This document shows positions 25,845 to 51,500 of a DNA stretch of 64,000 bases, one piece after another. Under the pieces are notes generated by a model. That model was not told where the DNA came from. It did not search any database and saw nothing but the letters and a program-made list of their open reading frames with translations. Both the position numbers and the translations under genes were made by a program. Source of the stretch: Channa striata. Its lineage: Eukaryota > Chordata > Actinopteri > Anabantiformes > Channidae. Within the stretch, counting starts at the first letter, position 1. The number at the start of each line of letters is the position of its first letter. Location: positions 19,869,523 through 19,933,522 of the forward strand of contig CM065180.1 in the NCBI GenBank assembly GCA_033026295.1, written 5' to 3'.

Positions 25845-25995
25845 ACCCTAATCCTGGTTCTGGCTGAGGTTCACTTCCTTAAAGGTGGTTTCTCCTCCCC
25901 GCCGTGCTCTATATAATTTCACTCTATAATTCTGTAAGTTCTTGACCTTAACTATTGTATGTAAAGCGCCTTGAGTTTTGTTTGCCTATATAAAT
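25845..25995 (+). mobile_element. LINE-like 3' tail remnant
   Basis: Contains TGGTTCTGGCTGAGGTT, a TTCCT...GGTGGTTTCTCCTCCCC block and TGTAAAGCGCCTTGAG, then GCCTATATAAATAAG. These resemble the 3' tail of L2-type LINEs widespread in fish. Degraded and non-coding. Confidence 0.55.
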
Positions 25996-28900
25996 AAGGT
26001 AAAAGGTCTAACAGAGAATATTAAAGCTACATTACTCAACTTTTCGCCAATATTTGTTCAAAAACTGAAATTTGCTACATAACTTATATTAATGTGAAGA
26101 GGTGCTGTCAAAGCCTCCTGTGACACAAACTGAAGGAACAGCACTGGCAGCAGGTCAGAGATATTCACTTTCACCACGGCGACCAATCAGAGATCAGCGT
26201 CTGTAAAAATAAACCAAAACATAGGGGTCAGGTACATGAAATCAACCAGCCTGCAGAGCAATCAACAAAAAATATAAATAAGAAAGAGCATCTACAGATT
26301 TGAATCACCTGACACTGATTCTAATGAAGAAAAACAGCTGGTGATTTCACTTGAATACGGCAAAGCAATTATTAATACAGTGTAACTGTATATGTTTGTG
26401 ATTCACCTATTAATGTCAGGAGGTCTGTGAATGGGAATTCAAGCTCATCCGTGTTACTTTTAAATTACAAAACGTTAAAATACGAATAAAAAGCAGTTTT
26501 TTGGAGGACAGACAACAAGAGCATCTGAACCCCGTGGCTTCTTTGCAAATCAATTTTTAAAATGTTTTGAAACAACAGTGACTGGTCTTTGATCATCATG
26601 TCCTGTCTCCAAGGAAGAATGTAAAGAAGGACCAAGGCAGGTGGTTTATTGCTGAATGGTCGGAGGAGTTGCTCAGGGCTGCGTCTGTAAATACCTGAGC
26701 CACACACACGATGTCTCACTAGTGATCCGTGACTTCCAATGATTGAACACACTGAGCTGCCACGAGTAAAATCTAAAATATCTGATAGTGTGATATCAGA
26801 GCACCAGTGATGAAACGCAACAAGAGCATCAGCTTTTCACATTTATGGACGGACATACTGGACACAGAACCAGGGGCCCAGGAGGCCATGACACCCATCA
26901 ACAAGTACGAAGAGAAAGTCCCAGAGCTCAGATAGAAGACCTAAAATTACCAGATGGATGAAAAAAGACCCAAACACACACACAAACATAAAATGGCAAA
27001 GATGAAAGACACGAGAATCCACATTTCACCCAGAATGACAACAAAGAGAGAGAAGTCATTATAATAAAAGGGTATGGAATTATTAAAAATAGATGCAAAG
27101 AAACATAAAAGAGCCAATTACCATAACTACATGCAGAAAGACAACAAAGAGACACAAACAACCTCAAAGAGACAATTAAAAAAAGAGCAAAATTCAACAC
27201 AGAATGTATACGGCAATTTGTAGCTGCTGGTGTCTCTTTAAGTCAGAAGGGTTCAGCATCAGGTGATTTCTCGTGGCGATTCATCGGGAACTGTGGCCGA
27301 CGTCCGTTTGTCCTGGCAGTTTAAACGGGAACTACATCACCTGGACCTACAACCCAACGAGTGACTCTGCTGCCTTTACTGCACGTGCCACTCACAGGGA
27401 ATATTGTGACGTTACAGAACTGTTGATTTTTGCCAGTGATAATTTGGCATGGATGATCAGGTCCACCCACAGCACTGAGCCAGTTTTAATCCAGCTTTTC
27501 TCTGACATCTAGTGGAGACTGAGAGAAGACACGTAAAGGATGAGCAGGTGCATGTTTTACATAGACACGTCTCATTTTTGTGTCTGGATCCTTGAAGCAA
27601 AACTTAATCTTTCCTTCATTCAATATTAGACAATTCTTCATCTGTTTGACAAAAAGAAAAATATTCACAATATCAATGTTGGCTATTAGATGTAGTAAGA
27701 TATGCTACATGTAATTGCTTATTCACTAGAGTTCCCCTGTATTGCAAATGCTGACACAGTAGAATTACACTTTGTTACTGAATTGTCTACAGTTAGCGTT
27801 AAATTTCATCCGTTCTACTGAGAAATATCTTTCATGTAGGACACTGTAAAGAAACGAGGTTTGACCATGACTTTAAAAAAAGTCAGCTCTCTCTGAAGGT
27901 GCTTCAGCGCATGAAATTTACAAATAAATCATTTCACAGTAGATAAATTCTAACTTTATTAATTCACAAAGGCATATCCAGTGGTTTTAAAAAAGAGCAC
28001 AGTTGATATCTGAACAGAGAAATGTACAACAAAACTTCAAACGGGACTAAATCACACGGGAAAACTAAAGTGTGCAAAGAAAAACAAATCACTACTAACT
28101 GAAGAAATGTTCATGATGTACCTGTGCAAAAATTAACGCGAAATAACTTTAAATCAGAGAGAAGGTGTGTTTTGTGAGGATCTCTAACTGGGTAACACTT
28201 TAAACACGTGGTTAACAACGTACATTCATGTAGAGCTTCATGTGGGAAACTTGAAGGTTTTTCTCACTAGGAGAATTTCAGTTGTAGGTAAAAGTGCAAA
28301 CATTTGTTGGTGGAGTAAACATCTTAATATCTATGAGTACCAATTTACAGTCGTACAAACATTTATACACATGTATTTATATGCTCATAAAAGCTGATGG
28401 TAAGAAAAATTTCTCATTTGGTTTGTCAAAATCTTTTGCAGCCAAATGGGAAAATCAGGTGGTCTCAGTTCTTAAAAACCTGTGAGAGAGTCGTAAATTA
28501 TGGGATGTCAAACCCAAACTGCCCAAACATAAATTACCCAATCCACGCCCTTAAATTAAAAATCTGAATACAAAATAAACAATAAATAACATTGATCATT
28601 CTGTGAGGAAAAAACTAACCAAAAAAAAGATTAAAAATTGTTGCGATCAGTTAATGAATTTTCTGGCTGAAAATTCAAAACAAGAATTCACTCATTTTCA
28701 AAAGGGAACCAGATGAAATGTCCTGTTGAGCCCAAAACTAGACATACTGCAAAAAAAAAAAAAAAAATCATTCATCTGAATTGTTTTAAAATATATTTAA
28801 TGAATATTATATCTCATTAATAAAGTATCACTACACTATGTCAACACTGCTTCTACATTTAATTGGCCCCATGGAGTCAGGGGGGCAGAGCAGGACTAAC

Positions 28901-29313
28901 ATCTGACAGACAGACAAAGCAGAGGATGTGCCATTTTCCAGCCGGCTTGTAAATTGAAGTGTATAAAAACCAAAAAAAAAAAAAAAAAGAAGCCCTGTGT
29001 CAAAGCTTATTTTCTTTTGGAATAATGCAGTAATGATAACGATAATACTGAGGACATTAGGAACCCAGGGCTCGTTCAAAGTAAGTCAACTCACACAGAT
29101 TTAATGGTAGGAAGTTACCAAGAGTAACTACAACGCTCAAATTGGACTTTTCATCAGTAACCCTGGCGATGTGGGCGGGGCCACCTTGTGTTGTCACGGT
29201 CACCATTTTGGTGTCAAAGAATAAAAGTGCACTCTTGGTATTTGATGGTGTCCTTCTGGGCTGCATAGCTGGTGCTCAACAGCTTTGTGAGGCAACAGGT
29301 GGTCATAGTTCAT

Positions 29314-29315
<2 letters not shown>

Positions 29316-29382
<67 letters not shown>
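29316..29382. repeat. 67-bp GT/CA microsatellite abutting the clcn7 stop codon
   Basis: On the clcn7 sense strand the TAG stop (29385-29383) is followed at once by an uninterrupted CA tract, so the clcn7 3'UTR begins with a CA-repeat element. Confidence 0.97.
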
Positions 29383-42289
<12,907 letters not shown>

Positions 42290-42959
42290 GGTGGCCCTCG
42301 GTGGCTGGCCGCGCTAACCGTGGCTGGCCCGTGTCATTAATGGCAGTTGCTGGTGGCTAGCTGCTGCTGCCACTCCTCCTCAGCTCCCCATGATCATCCA
42401 TGGAGCTCGTGACTCGCTTTGTAGGGATCGCGTGCAGGGGCAAAAAGGTTCGTTGAAGCGCGTTGAATGCTGGGATTTGTAGTTTTACCGCTCTGTCGAA
42501 AAGGCCGAGGTCCTAAGTAACATTGCCGAAAATATTCCAGAGCAATTTTAAAGTAGTTTATTTGAGAACTACAATTTGTGTTACTTTTACTCCACTAATT
42601 ACTGGTTAGGAACATTTTACAGATATAGATCGATAGGAAACAAAAGAAAAGACAACAATACTAAACATAGATGCAAAGTGACTGAAAGGAGATGCAAAAC
42701 TACCACAAAGTCTGTGTCAGTCTGTGGGACACCTTTTGGATTGCAGGGACTTTTTATGTCTCTACTCTGGGCCCATTGTCTCATGATCTGTCCATGACCA
42801 TTATTTCACTCAGTCTGAAAGTAAAAGACTCAAAGTTTTAGATATCAACATCACAATTAAACTTGCACTATTTCATCCAACGCTAATGTGCCCTCTGACT
42901 GACTCTGCCCATTTTCCCACAGACATCAGTTATAAGACTAAACCTCATCCATAATATCA
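42290..42959. promoter_or_regulatory. ptx4-clcn7 gap: clcn7 promoter and ptx4 3' flank
   Basis: This 670-bp gap must contain both the end of ptx4 and the clcn7 promoter and 5'UTR, because both genes run leftwards. The right part is AT-rich; an AATAAA on the minus strand at 42562-42557 is a candidate ptx4 polyadenylation signal, about 400 nt after its stop. The left part (about 42290-42500) is GC-rich and carries the ZNF143-like site. No TATA box is obvious. No exact CLEAR (TFEB) palindrome was seen; the nearest is CTCGTGAC near 42410, which lacks the CACGTG core. Confidence 0.6.
42465..42483 (-). promoter_or_regulatory. ZNF143/Staf-like binding site upstream of clcn7
   Basis: Read on the minus strand this is ACTACAAATCCCAGCATTC, close to the ZNF143 consensus ACTACAATTCCCAGCATGC (two differences from that form). 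It lies about 175-195 bp upstream of the clcn7 ATG, in sense orientation, in the compact, CpG-containing gap between ptx4 and clcn7. ZNF143 sites are typical of broad housekeeping promoters, which fits a ubiquitously expressed lysosomal gene. Binding is inferred from the motif only. Confidence 0.65.
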
Positions 42960-45900
42960 TCACACACAATGTTCTAAACATTCACATGCCACCTGCTGCA
43001 CCTCCCCATGCACCTCCTTTATATCTTCCATGTCAAGCATCACCCCTCTGGGCACACCTCTCCCTTCTGCCACCCCCTCCACTTCAGAGGGGCTCAGGAC
43101 ACGGTTCCATACCCTGAATCCTGCCACTTGCCCAACAAAACCCTCTGCAGGGTCAAACCCTCCACCAACAGTGTCCTGTTCCTGTCCAAGCACTACTGAT
43201 CCACCTCCTGGAATCTCCCAACCCTTCCTGAAGTTGGAGGTTGAAGAGATGAGGCGTCGGCCATTATAGTGCCAAAAACGACCTTGGATCGAGGACCACA
43301 AGAAACAGAGATGGTGCCAGCGAGCATCCAGGAGTGATGAAGTAGGAAGGCGGCGATAGACAGGGTCTCCAATGACAAGGTCCAGGGAGGGGGATGAAGA
43401 TGGTGAGAACAAAGAAGAGGCATGTGAGGGTTCGGAAGTTGACGAAGAATAACCTTGGAAGGATTTAGAGAAGGCAGCAGGGTTTCGTCCATACAGAACT
43501 AACTGATTGTCATTGTCATCTGTGGCATATGAGAGCAGTGTACCAACGTATGAGGCCTCCACACGGAGCCACAGACACACCGAAAATTCATGAAGATCAG
43601 GGAGACTCGATGAGAAGGTGACGTAGTTCTCAGCTGATGCCGAGGGGAAGAACAGCAATGATTTCACGTTACAGACTGCAGACAGAGGGAGAGGGAGCAT
43701 GCTGTTTAATCCGTTCCAGGTAGACATTTGTGAAAGTTCAGACATAAAAACACTCAAGCTACATTATGCAACACTCTGGGAACACACTGTCAAAGTGTTT
43801 GTGAGCTACCTGTCCTCTGTGAGAGTAGACAGAACAAAGTCTCCATAAGGAGACAGGCTTTAAAGATCTCATTGTCTATCCACAGAAGGACACTGGTGTT
43901 TCTCTCTTACTTTAGCTTGTCTTTTTATGCAAGTTTAAGTAATTTTTTTATCAAACTGTGGCCTAAACATGTTTCAATTTCCTCATTTTCTAACAAATTT
44001 TCATTAGATATTGGTCAGTCCAGTGGCTGCCCATAAGCACTGACTTTTACTCACTGGTTGCATCCCTTTTGGGGACTGGTTGTGCAGGGATCTTGTGCCT
44101 CACAGGAAGCTGGAGTAAGTTATGGATCACTGAAGACTCTATCTTTGTGTGGTTTTGTACGTCCTCTTCATCTTTAAATCCTCTGGATTGTGGTTGATAA
44201 GACTCAGACTGAGGTTGAGGGAGTAAATCTGAGGCCTGTTGATGGGGTTCCCAAACTTTGGTTCTACTCTGTCTGTCCTTGGTGGTTTCAGGATGGGTTT
44301 GAGCCTTGGACAAGGGCCTGGGCAAAGAGGGGAGACTGGAGTTGTTTGACGGAGGCTGTCTCTGAGGATGTAGATGGGGCTGAAATGGTTGTTGAACCTG
44401 TGTCTGGATAATGGCATCATCATATAGCACAGTTCTTTGAGACTGAAGCTGTTCCTGGTGAATTGGATATGGCCGGGTCTGGGCCTGCACTTGGATCTGT
44501 GACTGTGGCGGGTAAGGACCCAAGAACTGGGATTTGGGAGTTGGATGTTCACCTAGTATCTGTGACTGAGGCTTTGGCTTCTGGGCTTTGGAATGTTTAG
44601 GCTGGTTTGTGGAGTAGTACTGATACGGCGTGGCCTGTGAGAGACTGTCAGATTTGGTTTTCCTGATCCCTTCTGGTCTGAGTTGGGTATGTCCATTCAG
44701 AATCCTTCTAGGCCTCGCTTGTCTATAGGGGGTTCTCTTGAGTGGTTCATAGTATTCCTGAGGTGTGATGATGGAGCTGATGGGTCCCACCACCTTTCCC
44801 GACCCTCTGATGGTCCCTCCTCCATTTAGCTGCAGAACCTCACCGAGCCGACCTTCCAGTTGGGTCACACGCAGTGCCTGGTTTTTCACAGATTCTTGCA
44901 ACCCTTTTAGCCCAACTAGCAGCTCATCTCGCTGGACCTGCAGGGCAGCCAGCCTTTCCTCCTGGCTCTGGAAATCCAGGGTGAGGTTCAAGAGGTCCTG
45001 GCTAGGATCAGGCTTCTCTTTCTGGCCATAGCAGAGGTTTTCCCTTAGGTTCCTCTCCATTGAGGCTAGACGACCCTCCATTCGCTTAGTCTTCTTCTCT
45101 AGCTTCTGACTCCACCCTCTGAGATGACAAACGTGAGAATATTTTTCTTTTATTTTCCATGTAGTATGCTTAAATCTAGGACCCCACTGTACATTTGAGG
45201 AGCCCTGCTATTTAGTTTGCAGCTCAGGTACATCAACATACTGCAGTGCTGCAGTGAAACTTTCCTTTATGATGGTGATAATTTCAACAGTTCAATTCGA
45301 TTCAGCTCTTAGTATTAGCCAGACACAGTATTTACCGAAAACAAATAAATGTGTAAATGTGAAAAACATCACCACTATAAGTCGTCATGTCTGCAGTTTA
45401 CTGCACAAGTGATGCAGAATGTTTTTTATGGTATAAAATGCTGCTCTGTTAATCAGTCGTAAACCAGAGAAAATGCTAAAAGAAAAATTCACATCCGCTT
45501 AAGCGAATCAGCTGCTTTGTTTTTTATACTGTAAAGCCTTTACGTGTCAAATATCAGCTCTAACCTGAGACCCTGTATCTCCTGTGCTGTGCTCTGCCTG
45601 AGGTGTTCAAGGTCCTGTGACATGTGGTGGTAACGGTCGTTCAGGGCCTGCACACGGCTCTCCAGGCCCCATGTTGAGTTTCTGTTCTGGTTCAGGGCCA
45701 GCATGTTTAAACGGGCCTCAGTCAGCGCCTGGAACTGCAGGAACTAACAGAGAAGAAAAGAGTTTTACAGCTGTTTAGTAACTTCATTGAATACAGCAAA
45801 ATACTCAAAATCTCATACATAACATGTCTGTGAGGGCTTTGTTTCACTGTTTCACCTTCTGTTGTGATAAAATGGTTATATTCAGTCCAATAACTCCCTC

Positions 45901-46507
45901 TACACAGTTTATAGTAAAAAAAAAAAGTTTTTTTCTAAAATATATTTTCACTTTGTATGTTTAATGGATTTTTTCAATAAATATGTGGCTTTTTGTGTAT
46001 TATCAGCTTAGATTGTGTTTGTGGATATTTGTAACTTTAGGGAAAATCAGCTCTTATTTCATAATCACTTTATGGAAAAACCAGGAAATTTACAAACAGT
46101 GCCATTACTTCTCTTGTAACTGTAAATGACAATATTGTAGCAAAGTTCAAACTCTTTCTCCACATTTTTGGTTTAATTATAAATGTATTACCACTTCACT
46201 TCCCAATGCTATTTTAATGGTGTAATGTACTTTAGTAAGACTTTGAAATGCAACAAAGCTGCTGCACTGAACGACATTTGTCCTGAGGCAAAAACACAAA
46301 GGTTATTAAGGATCATAATTGTTGCATCTACTACTATAATAATTCATCTTAATACTGTTAATGACAATACACAGCGTGGTTCAAACCAACCTGTTCATTG
46401 AGCCGCCGTAGTTTCTGGGATGCAGAATCGAGTCCCTGAATCTTTCCCAGCTGAATTTGCAGCAGAGCCAGGATCAGAGGCCAGTGGTTGGGCCCAAGGC
46501 TGCCCAT
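42960..46507 (-). CDS. ptx4: Pentraxin-4, complete, 4 coding exons, 691 aa, with a long Gln/Pro-rich middle region
   Basis: A secreted long pentraxin; its function in vertebrates is poorly known. Exons: 46507-46391, 45743-45565, 45118-44055, 43675-42960 (2076 nt including TGA), all GT-AG and in frame. Residues 1-25 form a signal peptide (hydrophobic core LILALLQIQL). Residues about 30-200 are coiled coil with leucine heptads. Residues about 205-440 are low-complexity Gln/Pro/Ser-rich. Residues 454-691 are the pentraxin domain, with the Cys487/Cys577 pair, the signature region HLCFLWSS (575-582; Leu where most pentraxins have Ser/Thr), VIGDP, EIPGGGSVVLGQEQD and a C-terminal CECLEHC cluster. 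N-glycosylation sequons occur at NSTW (exon 2) and NLT, NSS, NHT (exon 3). Human PTX4 is about 478 aa, so this protein is some 210 aa longer, mostly in exon 3. The gene sits upstream of clcn7 on the same strand, as in human 16p13.3. Confidence 0.93.
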
Positions 46508-48547
46508 GGTACGATACTTCAGGGACAGATGCAGCTGGGAGCTGGGCGCTTGTGTGGAAGTGCGGAGGTGAATGAACTAATACAGAAGAAAAGAGAAACC
46601 TAACTAAACAGGAATGGTCCTGTAACATCCAGTATACACACAATAAACACACAATACACAAAAACACACCCACAGGCCGGGATAAGAACATAGTTTCCAT
46701 TCCCATCATCGGGGAGCGGAGAGGAAAAGCAGATGGATTTACCAGGTACACAGCTTTTGTCTGACGCTCGCTCTGTTCCCCAAATGAACAGCGAGTAAAT
46801 ACAAGTAGATGAAACATGCAAAGTTGGCAGTTTTAGTTGCATAGATATTTGTTGCTCTGCATCGTTGTTGGGTTGTTGCTTTTACTACCTTACAAATCTA
46901 AGGCCCTTTTCCTTTTTCGTTTTGATATCAAAAACTGAGCAAAACCAAGATCAGAGTTTAGATCTCTTTGTGTGCATGGGAGGCAGGACTCAGAGCCCCA
47001 ACCTTCGTCTAACTCAGTATTATTTTGAAGGAGAGGAGGTGCCATCTGTCAATCATGCACATCCTGTAAAAACAAATCCGTAATCTGTTGACCTTCTGTT
47101 GGTGCTTCATGGATGGACTCGCCATCGTAGCCAATATCATAAATGTGTTTTGCCGTAGAGATTAAAAAGGTTCTGTTTTTTGTATTTTAGCTTTTTTACA
47201 TGGATTTAACAGAATCATTTTCATATGTAATGTGATCTAGAGTCCACCAATCATGCACTTTTTAAACAAAACCTAAACCCTTGTTTTGTAGCACCTTCCA
47301 GTTTTTTGAGCCTCAGCATGTCAGAAATAGCTTTTTGTTTGACGTACTTCTGTCAAGATCAGACTCTGATAGATAAGACCCACGTTTTCTTCTTTAATTA
47401 ACACAGGACTTTCCCGCTCACACCTGACTGTCATCCCACTCACTCAAACTGTTCATGATGAATTGCTAATGCCGGAGCTTCACATAAAAATAGCAATAAG
47501 ACTGTATCATTTTCCACAATGACTCAATAAAAATGTGTTTTTCTTGTCTCGTGTGTTCTAGGACTTTCTGAGCTCATTGCAGGTCATATCTATGCAGAAA
47601 TCGAAATAATTCTAACGTGTTTATGAACTGTTAAGCATCACTGAGCACATCTGCCACATGCAAAATTTCCCACTGCAACTGCAGGACGTGTGGGCCAAGG
47701 AAGAAGCCGCCTGTACTTTCCTCTTCCCCCTGACTCAGCTGGCTGCGGATCTGCTTCTCTTCTGCTTCTTCTGCTTTCTTTTGAATGGCACAATAGAGGA
47801 ATTATACCACTGAGCCCACTCTTCTGCTTTCTGCTCGTGATCAGGTTGCAACACCGTGGCTTCATCTACCATGGATTTATAGACAAAACCTATAGGAAGG
47901 AGAAAGATTGGAGGTAAATTTTTTTAAGGTGTCAAATTATTATCTATATGTGTAAAGAATATGTTTTAAGTTGGTTTTCTGTATGCGTTTCATTGCAGAA
48001 ATGTTAAATGTTTTCATTCAAACATCATAAAGCTTATGGATTAATGCATTTTTGATGCACCGACGTCTATTTTGCAGTTTTTCGATGAAGTGCAGTATAT
48101 TTAAAATGGTCAAATATTCTAACCACGAATTCCAGTTTCATTTGTGGAAACATGACGTAAACAGAGTTTCTAGTTTCGTTTTCAGTATGACCGCTTGGCA
48201 CGTAGCTGTCCATGTGTGTTACATTCAGCTTGGAAAACCCTAAACTGAAGATGTCCACAGGATTCCGGAACAGGGTGATAGGACGGCTTCACATCAAACA
48301 GCGTCCCTGAATTGACACGCTTTACTTTTATTTTTCTTTCCAGCCTCTAAAGGAGGATCACTTTTGCTGCATTAGGCTTCGTTGAACCTGGATCAATTTC
48401 TTTTCACATGCCACTAGTTTTTCAACCGTAGTAATATTTCACTCTTTCACGAGGTGAACGAGGAGCAGACCCTGAAACACAAATACATCTGACATTTGTG
48501 ACGGAGGCTCTCGCCATCAGGTTGCTCTGCAGTTTCCTGCTGCTGAC
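46508..48547. promoter_or_regulatory. Shared divergent upstream region of ptx4 (left) and slc2a6 (right)
   Basis: About 2.0 kb separates the two start codons, which point away from each other, so the 5'UTRs and promoters of both genes should lie here, unless upstream noncoding exons extend further. A pyrimidine-rich stretch occurs at about 47740-47780. I see no TATA box, CpG-rich core or strong NF-kB site that I would assign, and no convincing coding exon; the open frames at 46600-46842 and 47638-47917 are unsupported. Confidence 0.45.
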
Positions 48548-51500
48548 ATGGGTGAAGAGACGCCGCTGCTGAGGAGAAGACCGACATCCTCTACATCCAC
48601 GGTTGGCAACATTTCATTGGTAGTAGCTGATGTTAAAGTCGTGTCGGTGTAGCTTGTGGATCAGCTCTGTGGTTTTCTGACTTGTTGTGAACTACGAGAC
48701 AGTTGCAGCTTAACTGAGGAAGTTTGAGCACCGACTGGTTTGACTTTGCATTTCAGACTGTTCTAAGTTTGCACATGGTATGAAAGTCTAATGCAACTCA
48801 TACCAGTTTGAGACCTGACATGTCAGCCTTCAATCCGTGATACTTAGTGACGAGTGTTGACAATCACTGTTTAAACATGGACAGACAGTGACAAGCGAAA
48901 ATATTTGAATATGATCTTTTGAAAGCTTTGAAAAAAGGTTGTAAACCCAACAGCAGATAGTGATCAACAGGTGCAGCCCAGCTTTCAACAGGTGCTTTCT
49001 GGATGACTGGGGAACTTGTTTAGGATCAGCTTTAACAGCATGAAAAGTTTGAATAATAACAGGACGAGGTTTTCAAAAGAGCACAAATGTGTCTGCCATT
49101 TATCGAAAAAAGAATGCATGAGGAGTCCAAACTGTGGCCGTCAGGACACGTTACAGAGAAATGTTGGGATTATTGAACAGTTGCTCTCCAGTCAAGGTTA
49201 TCCTGCTGCAACATACTTCTCCCTTTGTCCACTTCTAGGTTCAAACAAAGTTTAATGGTTTGGAAACTGAAAATGCGAAGCATGGAATGTGAATTTTAAA
49301 CTTTCGGTCATGAATTTGAAAGGAGAACAATATAAATAATATATTAAATTACTAAACAAGTGTACATGTTTGTGAAGGTGTTCATACATTTTATTTGTTT
49401 CTATGAAAAGGCTTCGTTTTTTTTGGGGGGGGGGTTTGCACTGAACAGGTTGACCTGTGCTCCAATCGCACGGAATCACAAAATATATGATTCTCAACAT
49501 CTGCCAAATTCTAACTGGTCCCCATTTCTCCATCCCAGGTCAGTAACTCCAGGCTGTACCTCGCCGTGTTCTCGGCTGTCCTGGGGAACTTCAACTTCGG
49601 TTACTCCCTGGTCTTCCCGTCCCCCGTGCTGCCACAGCTCACGAGCCAAGATGCTGACCCCCGGGTTAAGATGGACACGGAGTCTGCGGCCTGGTTTGGG
49701 TCAATCTACACGCTGGGCGCAGCAGCTGGAGGACTCGGGGCCATGCTGCTCAATGACCTGATTGGACGGAAGATGAGCATCATGCTGTCGGCTGTGCCAT
49801 CGACTATTGGGTGCGTCTCACCAACTGTTTTGAATCTGATAGAGGGATGTAACTAGTTATCATGGAACAGGACCTGAGCACAGCTTTAAAGATTTTTATG
49901 TGTATTAGTATGTGTTAAAAATACCTGTTTATTTATCTACAAACCCGTACTTAATATGTTGTTTTTTTTATTAATTCGCTCAAGGCTGCATAGCAAATTA
50001 ATAATAAATCAGCATAAACTCCATCATTAACGCGGTCCATTCTTCTTGAAGAGTGATTTTATTTTTGACACTTACCTACTTATTTTATTTTGAAAGTGGG
50101 ACTTTTACTTGTAACAGCATTTTCAGGCTGCAGCACTGAACGCTGTACTTCCCCAAATGTCTGACAGGTAACGGAGAGGAAATGACACAGGAAACTGGTT
50201 ATAAATAATTATTGTTTCATGTGGTGGATAAGAAAATATATAATCTGAAAAATGTCTGTTCGCTGTGATGCACAACATTCTAGACTGTAGAGTGTTTTTG
50301 CAAAGGCAGACATTCAGTTATTGTATGTCATTGCATAATTTTGCTGTGCACACAGTAAAAACAATGAATTGATCACAGGTTTTTCTGGCACAAGCCCACA
50401 GGCCACAGACTTTGGGTATTTGGCCACAGAGCTTCTGAATGAAAACGATCAGTTGAAAAAGAGCGAAAAGAAGCACAAAATGAACCCAGTTGAAATGATT
50501 CCCCTCATCATTCCTGTTTCTCTGTTTGTCTGCGGATCCAACAGTTTGTTGGAGGTGTGTGTGTGTGTCGGTAGCGGGGGCGTTTTTCCTAATCCATGAA
50601 ACATTGTTTAAACTAAAGTTATGTCTGTATTTACTTCTGAAACCCTTCTTTTATATTTGTGGATCTCAGGTACATGCTGATCGGAGGGGCTGTGAACTTG
50701 TGGATGCTTCAAGTAGGACGTTTTCTAAATGGCGTTGCCGGGGGGATGACGGCCGCGTCCATTCCTGTAGGTTACAGAGACTTTTTCCCCCATTTGTCCA
50801 AAAAATCTAGTAAAAAAAAACAACTCATTTTGTAGCAGGTGACACGAATTTCCCACCATATTCCGCCAATCGTGAAAATATTACTGTGCTTTACCGATAT
50901 GAACTTATTCGAATATCCGAGCATAAACATGCGATTTATTCTCAAGGCTTCCTGCCTGATGATATCGTGTGTGTGGGTCACAGGTTTACATCTCAGAGAT
51001 CTCCCACAAAGGGGTGAGAGGAGCTCTGGGCTCCTGCCCTCAGATCACGGCTGTGTTTGGCTCCCTGGCCCTTTACGCCCTGGGTAAGAGCAAATCAGTG
51101 CTGATCACTGAACGTTACGTCCGTCATTATATCCATATCCTTTGTAGACTGCTCGACACATTAGGCCTTTGTTGGTGAGCTGATACTTGGATCAATGTAT
51201 TTACAATTAAGCCACGTCTTTCGTCTTTGATCTACAGGTCTGGTGGTGCCGTGGCGGTGGCTGGCGATTGCGGGGGAGGTGCCCGCTGTGCTGATGGTGG
51301 CCTTGCTGACGTTCATGCCCTCCTCCCCCAGGAGGCTTCTCTCTCTGGGCCAACAGCAGAAGGCCGAGAAGGCCCTCGGCTGGCTCAGGGGAAGTCAGTA
51401 CAACACACAGGAAGAGCTCGCCGCCATACAGGTGCGAGACAGGCAGCTGCTTTTAGGTGTGTTAGCAGCTTCCGACAGGCGTGTTTCATTCATGTTTGTG

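Larger units (their letters stand above)
20731..29382. other. Intergenic region between clcn7 3' end and arhgdig 5' end
   Basis: No recognised protein or RNA gene. The right end should be the clcn7 3'UTR: it starts with a CA tract in sense, and possible polyadenylation signals on the minus strand are ATTAAA at 29105-29100 and AATAAA near 27960-27955. Other contents: a hairpin-element copy (23260-23545), a SINE-like segment (25400-25570), a LINE-tail-like segment (25845-25995), and an A-rich degenerate repeat (26985-27190). Confidence 0.5.

Noticed and set aside
27273..27512. 79-aa plus-strand frame
   Set aside because: Lies in sequence ending with a CATCTAGTGGAGA-type repeat end; no homologue recognised.
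43008..43269. Plus-strand frames over ptx4 exon 4 and the frame at 43193-43492
   Set aside because: Shadows of the pentraxin-domain exon.
46395..46817. 140-aa minus-strand frame with a hydrophobic segment upstream of ptx4
   Set aside because: It overlaps ptx4 exon 1 in a different frame; the frame starting at 46507 gives a signal peptide and splices correctly to exon 2.
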